This document shows positions 10,881 to 21,819 of a stretch of DNA of 64,000 nucleotides, piece by piece; positions within the stretch are counted from its first letter, which is position 1, and the number at the start of each line of letters is the position of its first letter. A model generated the notes under the pieces. The model made no database searches. It was not told the origin of the DNA and saw only the letters and a list, made by a program, of their open reading frames with translations. Origin of the DNA: Galdieria sulphuraria (taxonomy: Eukaryota > Rhodophyta > Bangiophyceae > Galdieriales > Galdieriaceae); contig NW_005178413.1 of the NCBI RefSeq assembly GCF_000341285.1, positions 30,763 to 94,762 on the forward strand, read 5' to 3'. A program made the position numbers and the translations under genes.

Positions 10881-13003
10881 GACTGCTTTGAAGAATGAAT
10901 GAGTCCACAAAACTGGAGTACTATTTCTGTTGGGAGAAAAATCTCACAAGCAAAATGAAGAGAATTGTTCTACATTGTGTATATTTTAACGAACCTAGAC
11001 AAGTTGAATCCAGTAAAGAAATGATGGAAGACAAGTTGAAAGAAATGAATAGCATAAATAGAGAAATTCTTAGATGAGATTTCGATCTATCAAAGTATGA
11101 GGCCCAAATAGTTCAAAGTCTCATGATATTTCTCTGCATTTAATACCAAAATAGCTCGAATGAGATTGGCTACAAGTGTGTCCATAGAAGAAATAAATAG
11201 TTGCTGGGACTAGTATTCAATAAATCTGCAGATGCCGTTCCATGTTTGTTAAAAGTTCTATGGATTGTATTTTAAGGATTGTTCCAAGACAGTAATTGCA
11301 AAAAAAACTTTCCATTTTCGACCATACAAAAAAGGAACGCCTAAGAAATGCAAATGATATCCCATGACAAACTGAAGGAGAACACATGTAACACAATAGG
11401 TTAAAGCATGGCATCAAGTTGTACAAAGGTTCAACTTTCGTTTCATATATGACAGCATCTCAAAGTGTGTTTTGGGTTTAGAGTATACCCTTTCTATGAA
11501 TGGAAGAATCAAGTTGCAACTGGTGAAGGAAAACTTCATCAAATTTATAAGACCTTCCTCTACATTTTATTTTCAAGACATTTGTTATCCAATGAAAACA
11601 ACTGAGGCTGATGCTCGTTTCTGTAATACGCAGCTTTACTTCACTTGAATCTTGATAACCTTTTACATTATCTGTGAAGAAACATTGAGATGTTGGTTCT
11701 GAAATAATACCTCTATTTGCTTCTTTCGTAACTTCTTACTTCAATAAGTCTATTGAACAGGGAGCTTCAGCCGTCATTTTCTTTCAACTTTTGTAAAGGT
11801 CCAAAGATATTTTTTGGTGAACTTTCGCTGACGTATTCTTTACATGTCTTGTACCATATGTTCAAAGAAATATGAGGAACTGTCTGTAATGTCCATTTCC
11901 CGCGATATTTTGCTTCTTGTTTATTTCTTTACAATGAGAACTGCAAATATATATTTTTATAACTGCTAGAAAGAAATGTATTCGAGTTTCCAAAGACCCA
12001 ACAATTGTGTGATCCAGCCTTGGAACCAAATCCTGTACCTTGGTCCTCTTGGCTAGTATAAAGGTAATCAATGAATTCAAGAATTTCTTCTAAATTGTTG
12101 AACATATTGTTTGAATGATCGACGCGGACTTTATTTTTATGCATCATATCAATTCTATATCCATAGATAGCAAAAAGGGTCACAGTCTTGAGAGCAATAG
12201 TTCTTGACATTACCAAACAGGAATATTTTTATGACAAATGTAACAATTATCATATCCAACAGGTAGACCAAGAAGAACTACTACTGCCATCCAAGTTGCT
12301 GAAATCGTTTCTAAACTCAAAATAAAAGAACTGTAGAGGTGAATCTCACGAATGATATATCGACGCAAAAAGCAATATAATCAAGTGATAAAGAAATCGG
12401 AATATTCAGACAACCATTCTCTGACAGATATGCAATCATCAAAATTGAGTCGATATCAAAAAAGTTAGGAATCCTTATGCAGAAAAAAAGCATAACAGTT
12501 AACATTATACTAGTTTTGAAAGTAGACTCCATTTCAAATTTGTAAATTAAATAAAAGCTATATACAAAATATTCACATTAATCCAATCTTGTTTAATTAC
12601 ATTTACTACAAGTAACACAAAGCAATCTATGGTCATTTGTCTTATAAAGAAATATCATCTTTCCACTAACGAAAGACACAATTATGAACCACGATATTGT
12701 TATTGTCTCCATAGTTCTCATTCTGCTGGACTCCATTATGTTTTTCTTGGTTGTATGTATTTCAAATTGAAATTCTATATTGATCTTCAATCACACATAG
12801 GACGCAAAACATGAAATGCTTTGCTCATTTCCAAAATTGACAATGGCTTTTCTTATAAAAAGCAGTAACAATGAGTCAAGTTTCGTCCTTGAGTATCTTC
12901 GTATTACAAAAATTATGAATGCGAGAAATAACTTTGAACAGAGGATTCTCTTTTAACACAACATGTTTCTTGAAAATGACAATATCACAATATTCATTTC
13001 ATC
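10881..13003. other. 2.1-kb stretch with only fragmentary coding potential
   Basis: This is the longest part of the window without a confident gene. The first half, 10881-11470, shows nothing I recognise on either strand. The second half holds several minus-strand exon-like frames described separately. The base composition is like the rest of the window and no transposon terminal repeats were noticed. Confidence 0.5.
11478..12532 (-). pseudogene. Possible multi-exon or decayed secreted-protein gene
   Basis: Several minus-strand frames look exon-like but I could not join them into one continuous reading. In order: 12532-12350, opening with an ATG and a hydrophobic stretch; a frame near 12267 starting with the signal-like MAVVVLLGLPVG and containing two Cys; 12216-11929, with HNCWVFGNSNTF; a short frame near 11870-11770 with NIFGPLQKLKENDG; and 11735-11478, a stretch of about 85 open codons without ATG holding two Cys around LKIKCRGRSYKF and ending at a TAA. 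Plausible GT-AG pairs exist between some pieces, but phases clash at least once. It may be a gene with introns I misplaced, or a degraded member of a small secreted Cys-containing family. Function unknown. Confidence 0.25.
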
Positions 13004-14023
13004 TCAAAATGACCTTAGCGCATTCTCAAAGTTGGAACCATCCAATATGTGACATTTTCCGGAAATTGGTTGGATCGTCATAGATATCAAAAGACGATGT
13101 GAGTTGGAACGTTGATATATTCTTTTGTGAATTTCAATGAGAGAGTCATACTTGTCATGAGAAGGATGATGAATGTTTTTCAAGTAGAGAAAGAATATTT
13201 TTGGAAACCTCTGAAATCTGCTTCTATAACGTTTTGCCATCAAATCAAACATATCGAGAGCTTCACTTAAAAAGCTATTGGATTTTTCCTCCGAAAAGAC
13301 CAGAAAAACAATTTCTGGAAGTAATCTATCGTTTCCTTGTAGCAGTCTCAACCATTCCCAATAGTATTTCGTGAATAAACGAATTCTTTTTCCTTCCATT
13401 TCCATATTGGGTTTGAACATTTCAAATCTTTGTTGAAGACCCCAAAATGAACTGAATTGTTGTACATATTCTTTGCATTCACAAAAACTTTCTTGTCCAA
13501 TATTATTCTGTTCTTTTGAGGAAGTAACGGAATGTTTGAGAATACACAAGCTATGAAGACTGTTCCAAATTTTGAATTTCTTTCTTTTTCTAAGATATAT
13601 TGGATGGTTCTTCGCAATATCATTGCTATTTCTAATCGAATGGAATTCTTCAGTTGTAGAACCAGGACGGAATTTCTCAAGAAAGAAACGCTGTATTTCT
13701 AACAAAGGTAACCCGAAACTTCCTGTGAGCAGTACTTGTTTACTAGACGCCCATAGCTCTTCTTCTTGCTCCTTTCTGCTTTCAATAATGCAAGAAAGAC
13801 ACCAGGTTTTCCAGAGAACATCTTTTCTAAAGTTGGTTTTTTCTGAATTCATATTCATTTTGACATCTGAAGGCTTTAAAATTTCCACTTTGTTGACAGG
13901 ACTTCTACAAAGGGGACATAGTCTATCATCTAAAAGTATAGTACAATAACTACAAGTCTCTTCATGTCGACATGGTAAAAGAAGAACATTGACTGAACGT
14001 TCTAAACAAACAATACAAGTCAT
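13004..14023 (-). CDS. RING-finger protein, putative E3 ubiquitin ligase
   Basis: A 339-residue single-exon protein with an N-terminal RING finger at about residues 3-42: CIVCLERSVNVLLLPCRHEE, then CSYC and CPLCR. The spacing (C-x2-C, CxH, C-x2-C, C-x2-C) resembles RINGs of the MGRN1/MUL1/IAP type with a short first loop. The remaining 290 residues are helix-prone, rich in Phe, Arg and Lys, with no domain I recognise. The annotated start is the first ATG, which falls directly before the RING. Substrate unknown. Confidence 0.7.
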   Translation of the reverse strand: MTCIVCLERSVNVLLLPCRHEETCSYCTILLDDRLCPLCRSPVNKVEILKPSDVKMNMNSEKTNFRKDVLWKTWCLSCIIESRKEQEEELWASSKQVLLTGSFGLPLLEIQRFFLEKFRPGSTTEEFHSIRNSNDIAKNHPIYLRKRKKFKIWNSLHSLCILKHSVTSSKEQNNIGQESFCECKEYVQQFSSFWGLQQRFEMFKPNMEMEGKRIRLFTKYYWEWLRLLQGNDRLLPEIVFLVFSEEKSNSFLSEALDMFDLMAKRYRSRFQRFPKIFFLYLKNIHHPSHDKYDSLIEIHKRIYQRSNSHRLLISMTIQPISGKCHILDGSNFENALRSF

Positions 14024-14191
14024 CAATTGTTCAATCAACGATATTGTTCACAAAGAAAATCTAATTGAATGAAATTACATTTTGATGCTGCTCATGAATT
14101 AAATGTAGAAAATGCCTGATGATTCATGTACTTTGAAAGGAAATTTCATCAACGAACTTTTTGATTTCTCACTAACAAGACATTGAAGGAT

Positions 14192-14997
14192 ATGTCTACC
14201 CAAAAAACATCTCCACAAACAAATAAAGACGTAGAAGGTTTGAAAGATTTGCCTCCAAACTCATTTATTCGCAAATACTCTTATGGTGACATGGGTGGAA
14301 TGTCCAAGGAATATCACGGTAATGAGGAAGTTAATAGTTTGGTTATTCTATTTCTCAACGCCTTTCAGCTCCTGTTAAACAATTGGTTGAACTGGGACAT
14401 CCAGAGGCTTTAGGTTTGGCTGGATTTGCAGCTACTGACTTCATGTTGAGCTGCATCAATGCTTCACTTTTACCTAGTTCTCTCACTAATAGCATAATAG
14501 CCTTGGCATTCTTTTACGGCGGTAGTGCTCAACTTATAGCTGGCATTCTTACCTTTATCAAGCAAAACACTTTTGGAGGTGTTGCATTTTGCAGTTATGG
14601 TGCTTTCTGGCTAACCTTTGGTGTCCTCATTACTTTAGAAGCAGAATATGGTTCAAAGTTGCTGAGTGAAACGGACTATACAACTGCTTTAGGATTTATT
14701 TTAGTATGTTACACAATATTCAATACTTACTTGTTCGTTGCAACGATGGCACATAACATACAACTCTATATCATTTTTCTTAAAATGCAGTTGGTATTGG
14801 TAGATATGCACTTTTTTGGTGTAATAAGCTCTATTCCAGGAGGTGTTATGGGAATGTTGTGCTCTATTAGTGCCTGGGTTTTATCAGCCACCATAGTGAT
14901 AAATGATAGCTTCGGAACTACAGTAATACCAAATCCTGAGCTAAAAGAGCTTCCAGTCTTTCGTAATTGGCTTAAGATGATCAAAAATGGAAAGTAA
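14192..14997 (+). CDS. Acetate/succinate transporter, GPR1/FUN34/YaaH (SatP) family
   Basis: This is a six-helix plasma-membrane protein that in bacteria and fungi takes up acetate or succinate with protons. Exons 14192-14318 and 14369-14997 (intron 50 nt, phase 1) give 251 residues. The family's opening signature appears across the junction as HAPVKQLVELGHPEALGLAG, comparable to NPAPLGLxxF of YaaH proteins, followed by YGGSAQLIAGI and TFGGVAFCSYGAFWLTFG. It sits at the edge of a cluster of glycerol and alcohol dehydrogenases, fitting heterotrophic growth on small carbon compounds; the co-function is inference. Such carriers are mainly bacterial and fungal, so origin by transfer is possible. 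Confidence 0.88.
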
Positions 14998-15116
14998 CAG
15001 CTATCTGTGTTCGTATTCCAGTGACAACAAGCACTCATTTCTCCAAATAAATTTGTGACTCATATTTTATTTGTGAAAATCAGACAAGACACACTTAGGT
15101 CATGATGCCCGAGCTA

Positions 15117-16452
15117 TCATTTGTTGACCATTTCCTTTCCCAAACGATTGGCTTTCAAAATGCACTGATAAACCAAATCGGGACTGATTTCGTAAGCAAT
15201 GGACAAATGATAAACCGTTTCTCCCTAAGAAAGAAATGAGTTGGCCTTGTTGAGATTCCAATTTTGACTCACCTTGGCACACGTACGTTCTGCAACTCTT
15301 CTGATACCTTCAACGTCATTTTCTTTGATTCCAAGTTCTTCTAAAGTTACTGGTAGTCCGGTATCATAAAAGAATTGTGCTACTCTGAAAGCTTCCTGTA
15401 AGTCATTCTCCAGGCACAAGTGAACCAAAGTACCAAACGCTACTTTTTCACCGTGATATTTTGTCTTAGTGGCGTGATGTGCTGTAAGGCCATTATGAAC
15501 GGCATGGGCAGCTGCTAAACCTCCACTTTCGAAACCCAGTCCACTGAGTAAAGTATTGGCCTCCGTAACTCTTTCGATGGCTTCCGTGACTTGAAGTGGT
15601 TGGCAGTTCAAGTCTTTTACTGCTTGTCTTCCATATGTGAAGAGAAGATCTCTGCAGAGTCTCCCCAATGCTTCTGCTGTTGCAGTTGGTCTTCCACCTG
15701 CACAAGTAACTGCGTGTTCTGCTTTCCAGCAAGAAGCTGCCTCATAATAGGTTGCCATAGCGTCTCCCATACCACTCACAAAAAACCTCTTTGGTGCTTT
15801 TGTAATAATATCAGTATCTACCAAGACTAGAGATGGATTACGTGGATAAAATACCTATTTTTTGAAAAGTCATGTGAACAAGATAACAAATAGAATGTAC
15901 TTACATATTCTAAGAATTCACCTTGTTGAGTATAGAAGACAGATAGAGCGGAGCACTATCGCAATGATGGTCATATAATAGCACAGAGATGCTCTTCATT
16001 TTACATACCGGTGCATCATTACTTGCTAATGTAGGCACTGAAACGAAGGATACATTTCTCAAATAGGCAATGGCACGAACACAGTCGATATTTGTTCCAC
16101 CTCCAACTCCCACCAAGCAATAACTGTTTGTCACATGTAGTGTTTCTATTTTCTGGTTGATTCTTGTAAACTCCTCCCATGTGCATTCTCCATGGAACTC
16201 CAAAAACTCCACAACTTGTGCCGCCTTATATTTTTGTAGTGATTCTTGTATGGTCTTTCCTTGGTCTTTGAGCCGATTGGGAGATAACACCACGATAACA
16301 GTATGATATTGAAATGGTTGAATATACAAGCCTATATATTGTAGTGCACAAGGTCCTTGTACATATCTTAGAGGAGCATTGAATATTTTACAAGAAAGCT
16401 CTTTATATTTTTCCATAGGATTGTATTGCAGTTCTTTTGGTAACCTTGACAT
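15117..16452 (-). CDS. Glycerol dehydrogenase, copy 1 (iron-containing ADH family)
   Basis: This is an NAD-dependent glycerol dehydrogenase of GldA type, oxidising glycerol to dihydroxyacetone with a bound metal. Four exons (16452-16009, 15955-15905, 15854-15273, 15224-15117) yield 394 residues. Key motifs: the nucleotide-binding GVGGGTNIDCVRAIA, VPTLASNDAP before the first intron, FFVSGMGDAMATYYEA with the metal-site Asp, SGLGFESGGLAAAHAVHNGL with a metal His, and KYHGEKVAFG with the second His. The second copy at 18291-19636 has all three introns at the same positions and phases. Start chosen at MSRLPKEL by comparison with that copy; an in-frame ATG lies 48 nt upstream. GldA is mostly a bacterial enzyme. 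Confidence 0.93.
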
Positions 16453-16621
16453 TTTTAAAAAAGAGACTAGGAAACAAAATATCGTATTTCGAGTGATCAT
16501 TAGAATACATATAGAAATATGGCTATCTTTGTTGAGTTTTAATTCAAATCTCCTTTGGGTAGAAATGAAATCCTAAACATAAAAGAGATCCCAGAGTCAT
16601 TTCTAACGATACTGAATTTGC

Positions 16622-17638
16622 ATGATGATGAACGCAGCAGTCTTGAAAGAGTTCAATCAACCTCTATCCATTGAAAAGGTCCCTGTTCCTCAACCTGGAT
16701 TTGGACAAGTTCTTATGCAAGTAAAAGCCAGTGGAGTATGCCATTCTGATGTTGATACTTGGGAAGGCAATCGACCCATCAAACCTAAACTTCCCTTAAT
16801 ACCTGGGCATGAAGGTGCCGGTGTTGTGGCTCAAGTAGGTCCTGGTGTCGATTTTCTCAAAAAAGGTGATAGAATTGGAGTTCCATGGCTCTATAACGCA
16901 TGTGGGCGTTGTGAATTTTGTTGTCAATCAATAGAGACCGTATGTCCTCATCAAGAATGCACTGGATATACCAAAGATGGTAGCTTTGCAGAATACTGTG
17001 TAGTTGATGCAAAATATATTGGTCGGTTGCCAGAGAATGTAGAGTTTACTACAATTGCTCCAGTTCTTTGTGCTGGTGTCACTGTTTACAAGTCATTAAA
17101 AGAGACGGAGACTCGTCCAGGTCAGTGGATTGCCATAGTTGGAGTTGGTGGTCTTGGTCATCTCGGCATTCAATATGCAAAAGCTATGGGTATGCAAGTC
17201 GTTGCAGTAGACATTGATGATTCCAAATTACAATTGGGAAAGAAATGTGGAGCAGACATTATTATCCATTCGAATAGAGAAAATGCAGTGGATCGAATAC
17301 AAAAAGAAATAGGAGGTGCACATGGCGTTGTCGTTACTGCAGTATCTCCCAAAGTATTTCCACAAGCAATTGGAATGGTTCGTCGTGCGGGTACTGTTGT
17401 GTTGAATGCATTACCTCCAGGAGATTTTCCATTGAATATCTTTGATGTCATATTGAGAAGAGTCACTGTACGAGGATCTATTGTCGGAACGAGACAAGAC
17501 TTACAAGAGGCATTGGATTTTGCTGGTCGAGGAGTTGGTCTTCCAGAAGTACATATAAGAAAGCTTAAGGAAGTGAACGATATCTTACATGATATGCAAC
17601 AATTCAAAGTTGTTGGAAGAATAGTGCTAGAGTTCTAA
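16622..17638 (+). CDS. Zinc-dependent alcohol dehydrogenase (AdhP-like)
   Basis: This is a medium-chain NAD-dependent alcohol dehydrogenase, 338 residues, single exon. The catalytic zinc ligands appear in SGVCHSDVDTWEGN and PGHEGAGVVAQVG; the structural zinc has four Cys in CGRCEFCCQSIETVCPHQ, and the cofactor site is VGVGGLGHLGIQYAKAMG with an acidic residue after it (VDIDD), favouring NAD. Length and motif spacing match bacterial AdhP (propanol-preferring) enzymes rather than plant class P or class III forms. It sits between the two glycerol dehydrogenases, divergent from copy 1 with about 170 bp between starts. Lack of introns next to intron-rich neighbours is compatible with bacterial origin but not proof. 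Confidence 0.94.
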   Translation: MMMNAAVLKEFNQPLSIEKVPVPQPGFGQVLMQVKASGVCHSDVDTWEGNRPIKPKLPLIPGHEGAGVVAQVGPGVDFLKKGDRIGVPWLYNACGRCEFCCQSIETVCPHQECTGYTKDGSFAEYCVVDAKYIGRLPENVEFTTIAPVLCAGVTVYKSLKETETRPGQWIAIVGVGGLGHLGIQYAKAMGMQVVAVDIDDSKLQLGKKCGADIIIHSNRENAVDRIQKEIGGAHGVVVTAVSPKVFPQAIGMVRRAGTVVLNALPPGDFPLNIFDVILRRVTVRGSIVGTRQDLQEALDFAGRGVGLPEVHIRKLKEVNDILHDMQQFKVVGRIVLEF

Positions 17639-18290
17639 ATAATGAATGGTGTGATGTCGAAAAATTATGTTTTGTTTGTCTTTGTGTGGCTTGATAAACA
17701 ACTGGTTCAATCCAAATGTATGTAATGTAACTTGGTATGGATACAAGCATGGAAGAGTAGAAAAAGGAGTAGGAAACATTTTAATTGACGTGAATATATT
17801 CCTATTGCATTCAAAAAACCTTTCCATTGAAAAGATATGGAGGAACTCATTCGAATATCATTATGCGATGAGAAAATGAGACAGATGAGAATGCACAACA
17901 ACATGGACAAAATATTTCCAACAAGCTTGACATAATTATTGTCTTTACGATGATTAAACTTTCTGATGTCATTTGTTCTCATGGAAGAGAACTTTTCAAT
18001 GAGAAAATCACATACAAATACAATGGATTTCATGAGAAATATATGAACCAAATAAGAATATAATGGAAGAAGAGATATTTCAAGTCTTTTGTGTTCGAGT
18101 GAATCTGACTTGGATGATTATTTTGTTGAATCTTAAACTGAAGCTCTATCTGTTGTATTCCTCATCTTTTGTGAATCTCAGAAGCAACGAAATCTTTTCT
18201 CTCCCTAAGAAGAAATACGAAATCTTTTCTCTTTTGTGTGATTTCGACGTTTTTCTTGAAAACAGTCATGAAACTTTCTCATAGACTTAT
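17639..18290. other. Intergenic stretch with a short duplicated motif
   Basis: About 650 nt between the alcohol dehydrogenase and glycerol dehydrogenase copy 2. Open frames on both strands are hydrophobic and AT-driven and I do not accept them as genes. The string cgaaatcttttctct occurs twice, near 18189 and 18218, close upstream of copy 2, in a small direct duplication. Confidence 0.45.
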
Positions 18291-19636
18291 ATGCTGATGG
18301 ATTCTGTACTCGACAACAACTCAAAATACAATCCTATTGAAAGATATGCATCCTTGGGTCACAAAGTATTTGGAGCTCCCCAAAAGTATATCCAGGCTCC
18401 TCATCTGGTTCAATATATTGGAAAGTACTTGAGTCTACTGAACGCTCAGCACATTGTACTAGTCAGGGATCCCCTTTTGAATATATTTACACAAGTACGT
18501 GACTCCATTTTACAACATAGAGCAGCCAAAAGGGTTGACGAATATACATTCGATGGCGAGTGTTCGTGGCAACAAGTCAAACGCATAGTGGATGCCATTC
18601 ACTCCAAGAGCCATTCTTCAGGTACTCCTGATTGCCTAGTTGCAGTTGGAGGAGGTAAAACGCTGGATTTGGGAAAAGCTATAGCCAATCAGTTGCGCAT
18701 ATCATTAGCTATCGTGCCTACTTTAGCAAGTACTGATGCACCGGTGTGTATATAATACTTTCTGCTTTATTTTTCTCATCATGAATAGTGTTCGGCTCTT
18801 TCTGTTATGTATACACCAGAAGGAGACTTTCAAGAGTATGTAAGTATTCAAATAATTGTCTATGTTGGGATCATCATTCAAGTTGTGTATACAGTCATTT
18901 TATCCGCTCAATCCTACCTATGTATTTGTTGATAGCTCAATCATAGCAAAAGCACCCAATCGATTTCTTGCCAGTGGTATAGGTGATGCAATGGCCACTT
19001 TTTATGAAGCCGATGTATGTTTCCATAATCCAAAAGCAACTACTTGTCAAGGAGGTCGTCCCACTTTGAGTGCTTATTCTTTGGCAGAATTATGCAAAAA
19101 TATTTTATTCAAGCATGGTTTGGAAGCATTGAAGGATGTGAAAAAGGAACAATTATCAGAGTCTGTGGATCTCGTGATTGAAGCCAATACTCTGTTAAGT
19201 GGCTTAGGTTTTGAAAGTGGTGGATTGGCTGCAGCACATGCCATACATAATGGTTTGACTATTCATCATGCCACACATCATAAAATGCATGGAGAGAAGG
19301 TTGCTTTTGGAGTTATCAGTCAACTATGTATGGAAGGAAAGATGGAAGAAGCTTACAAAGTTGCCCAATTCTTTTATCATTGTTACTTACCAGTTACTCT
19401 TACCGATTTGAACTTGAAAGAAAGTGACAGAGAAGGATTGGAAAATATAGCAAAACGAGCTTGTCAACAGGTTGGATATTTCATTTCGTTTCAAAATGTT
19501 GTTGTTTTTTGAATCAGAATAGGATGAGACTATTCACAATCACCCATTTCCAGTTACTCCAGACAAAGTTTATGATTCCATGTTGGAAGCTCATCGTTTA
19601 GGAATGAAAGTTGTGCATCAGACAAGTAGAGATTGA
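18291..19636 (+). CDS. Glycerol dehydrogenase, copy 2 (iron-containing ADH family)
   Basis: This is a paralogue of the copy at 15117-16452 with the same reaction. Exons 18291-18743, 18789-18839, 18895-19470 and 19523-19636 give 397 residues. Motifs: VAVGGGKTLDLGKAIA, VPTLASTDAP, FLASGIGDAMATFYEADV, SGLGFESGGLAAAHAIHNGL and KMHGEKVAFGV. Exon 2 is 51 nt in both copies and all intron phases agree, so the gene duplicated after the introns were gained. The C-terminal exon differs most (PVTPDKVYDSMLEAHRLG versus SPDLVYQCILKANRLG). Both genes plus the alcohol dehydrogenase and acetate carrier form a local carbon-use group; joint regulation cannot be seen from sequence. Confidence 0.93.
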
Positions 19637-19698
19637 AATAGTAGTAGTGTATAAAATTTGTTGTTGTGTCAAATTTCCATTTGTCTCTTCTTTGGGTG

Positions 19699-19756
19699 AT
19701 ATATATAATATATAATATATATATAATGTATATAATATATAATATATAATATATAG
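19699..19756. repeat. AT-only tandem repeat (TATAATATA-type)
   Basis: A run of about 58 nt made almost only of A and T, built from repeated tataata and atatata units. It sits directly before the malonyl-CoA decarboxylase start codon and after the glycerol dehydrogenase copy 2 stop. Could serve as a flexible promoter region. Confidence 0.85.
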
Positions 19757-19759
19757 CTA

Positions 19760-21661
19760 ATGTCATATGGGCAGTTGCGGCGTCCTCCTTTGTTCACTTG
19801 TATGATAAAGCATTCACAAAGGGTTGGTAAAACCTTTTCTTGGTTATCTCTTAGGAAACACTGGGACTTTTATTTCTCTAGACTATCAACCACTTATTCG
19901 TTTACCTTGAAGAATGAGACAAAGAATAACTCCGTGATACGTGTAGCTGAAGAATATATGCAGTGTCTTACAGAACGTGCACGAACTCCAAAAACTTTAG
20001 TTAGTTTATCTCAACAGAACAAAACGCAACTAGATAGTCGCGAACTATGGATTCGTGGGAAACAAGCTTGGCTTCACGCTAAACTGAAAGAGTTTCTGCA
20101 GTCAGTGACAGTGGACACACAAAAGTACCAAAAGAAGAAAAAGAAGCTATGTTATGCTATTATTGATAAATTAGGTTGGACTTTTGCGGATACTTTATTA
20201 TCTTTCAATTGGCAAGAAAGGAGAAATATAACAGCTTTGATTTTGGCGGATTTTCCAGTGAACAACATCGCTACAAAGGAAAATGGAGACTATCTTTTAC
20301 AAGGTATACAAGAAGAAGATGCTGTTCGGAAGGAATCTCTTGTCACAGATAGTTTACAAGCAGGTTGGTCGGATGATATTGTTTCCTTTCGACAGCCATT
20401 ACAAGATACAGCTGAAGTGGAGCCTTTGTCATACACCGATATGCATGATTCCCAAAAAGGAGAAGGAAATAAGGCTACTGCTATGCGCTCTTTTGATCGT
20501 GATTGGCAATTTTATGATATTTTCCTATCCGGAATAGCTAGTCATCCAGCAGGATTGGAAGTGGCTTGCGAGTGGAGAAGAACTCTTCATGATCTTTGTC
20601 TTCCTGTCAATGCAGTTGGAGTAGCTGACTATTTTGGCAATCAAGCGATAGATACAAAAGCTATCATCTTGAGTGCACAGATATGTTTGAGTTTCTTAAT
20701 GCGCCATATAGAAATATATTTTCGTCAGTGTTTCTTATGTATAGAAACAGTGGATGCTGTCAATATGAATACTTTTACTCGCAGTTATAGAAGTTGTCTA
20801 TTACGTGCTTCAGTATTGCCATCTGTTCCAGAAGTTGACTTTTTGAAAAGAATTCAGAGACCTGGAAGAAAAGTATTTGTTCTAGTTCATCAATCTGCTC
20901 TCGATTATCCTTTAGCTTTTGCAGAGTTGGCGCTGACTAGACAACTTCCCAATACTCTCGATGAGCTAATTCAATTGGAATTGAACTGGTCAGATCTGGA
21001 AAGTGGAAGTCTTCAAGAGCCTTTCTTTGTTGTTTTATTGGAATGTTTTCCTACTGGAAGAGCTTCCAAAATGGGACTTACCAAAACGATGATCGATATG
21101 TTACTTCAAAAGCTAAAACGTCAGTATTCCATGTCTATCAAGACTATTTACACACTAAGTCATATAAGAGGATTGCTTCCTTGGATGAAAAAGCAAGTAG
21201 AAAGACACAAAGCCACACATAACAGTCAAGGCACATCTTTATTGAAGAGTGCAGCGAATGTATTGTCTCAAGTATTGCTAGCCAATGGAAGACCCAAATC
21301 GATTGAACAATTGAACAGGCCATTATTAGAAGAGAACAAACAAGCTCTGTTGGCAATTTGTGCACATTATTTGATAAGAGTTAGAAGAAATGGTGGATTA
21401 CCAGCTGACTCTTGTACTGCATTACATCTTTCAAATGGAGCAAGATTGACCGATATTTGTTGGTATAGTGATAACTCTACAAGTTCAGTGGGTCATAGTG
21501 CTTTAATGATGAGTCGCTTTTGTTATCATTTGGATAGCAAACAATACTATGCTTATTATTTTGCTTCCCGCAATTTTGTCAATACGAGTGATGAGGTTCA
21601 ATATTGGTTGAATCAGTTTAAGTTGTTATCAACAACAGATGAGTTTGATAATAGGGTATGA
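19760..21661 (+). CDS. Malonyl-CoA decarboxylase
   Basis: This enzyme converts malonyl-CoA to acetyl-CoA and CO2, controlling fatty-acid synthesis and oxidation in mitochondria, peroxisomes or cytosol. 633 residues, single exon. The C-terminal catalytic acetyltransferase-like half is recognisable: VVLLECFPTGRASKMGLTK, IYTLSHIRGLLPWM, ICAHYLIRVRRNGGLPADS, LHLSNGARLTDICWYSDNS and GHSALMMSRFCYHLD, matching the family's LxPIPGF, HxxNGA and SxGxMxNYLYxL landmarks. The N-terminal 60 residues are basic with few acids and could target an organelle; no C-terminal SKL is seen. A run of Lys (QKKKKKL) lies near residue 120. The start is the first ATG after the AT repeat. Confidence 0.85.
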   Translation: MSYGQLRRPPLFTCMIKHSQRVGKTFSWLSLRKHWDFYFSRLSTTYSFTLKNETKNNSVIRVAEEYMQCLTERARTPKTLVSLSQQNKTQLDSRELWIRGKQAWLHAKLKEFLQSVTVDTQKYQKKKKKLCYAIIDKLGWTFADTLLSFNWQERRNITALILADFPVNNIATKENGDYLLQGIQEEDAVRKESLVTDSLQAGWSDDIVSFRQPLQDTAEVEPLSYTDMHDSQKGEGNKATAMRSFDRDWQFYDIFLSGIASHPAGLEVACEWRRTLHDLCLPVNAVGVADYFGNQAIDTKAIILSAQICLSFLMRHIEIYFRQCFLCIETVDAVNMNTFTRSYRSCLLRASVLPSVPEVDFLKRIQRPGRKVFVLVHQSALDYPLAFAELALTRQLPNTLDELIQLELNWSDLESGSLQEPFFVVLLECFPTGRASKMGLTKTMIDMLLQKLKRQYSMSIKTIYTLSHIRGLLPWMKKQVERHKATHNSQGTSLLKSAANVLSQVLLANGRPKSIEQLNRPLLEENKQALLAICAHYLIRVRRNGGLPADSCTALHLSNGARLTDICWYSDNSTSSVGHSALMMSRFCYHLDSKQYYAYYFASRNFVNTSDEVQYWLNQFKLLSTTDEFDNRV

Positions 21662-21819
21662 TATTGTTCAACTATTCCTCTTTATCACTTTGCTATAAAA
21701 ACTGGTACCCAGTTCCCTATTCAATATATCCATACATTTATCCATACAAACAAAAGGACTCTTCATCCTATTATTTAAAGCGTCAACAATTCTTCCTCTT
21801 TTTATCACCCATTTCCATA

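Noticed and set aside
11478-11735. Cyanovirin-N-type domain call
   Set aside because: Only one pair of Cys and a loose spacing match; too weak to name, so kept as an unknown fragment.
17707-18051. 114-residue hydrophobic frame on the minus strand
   Set aside because: Composition follows local AT richness, there is a competing frame on the other strand, and no family or splice pattern supports it.
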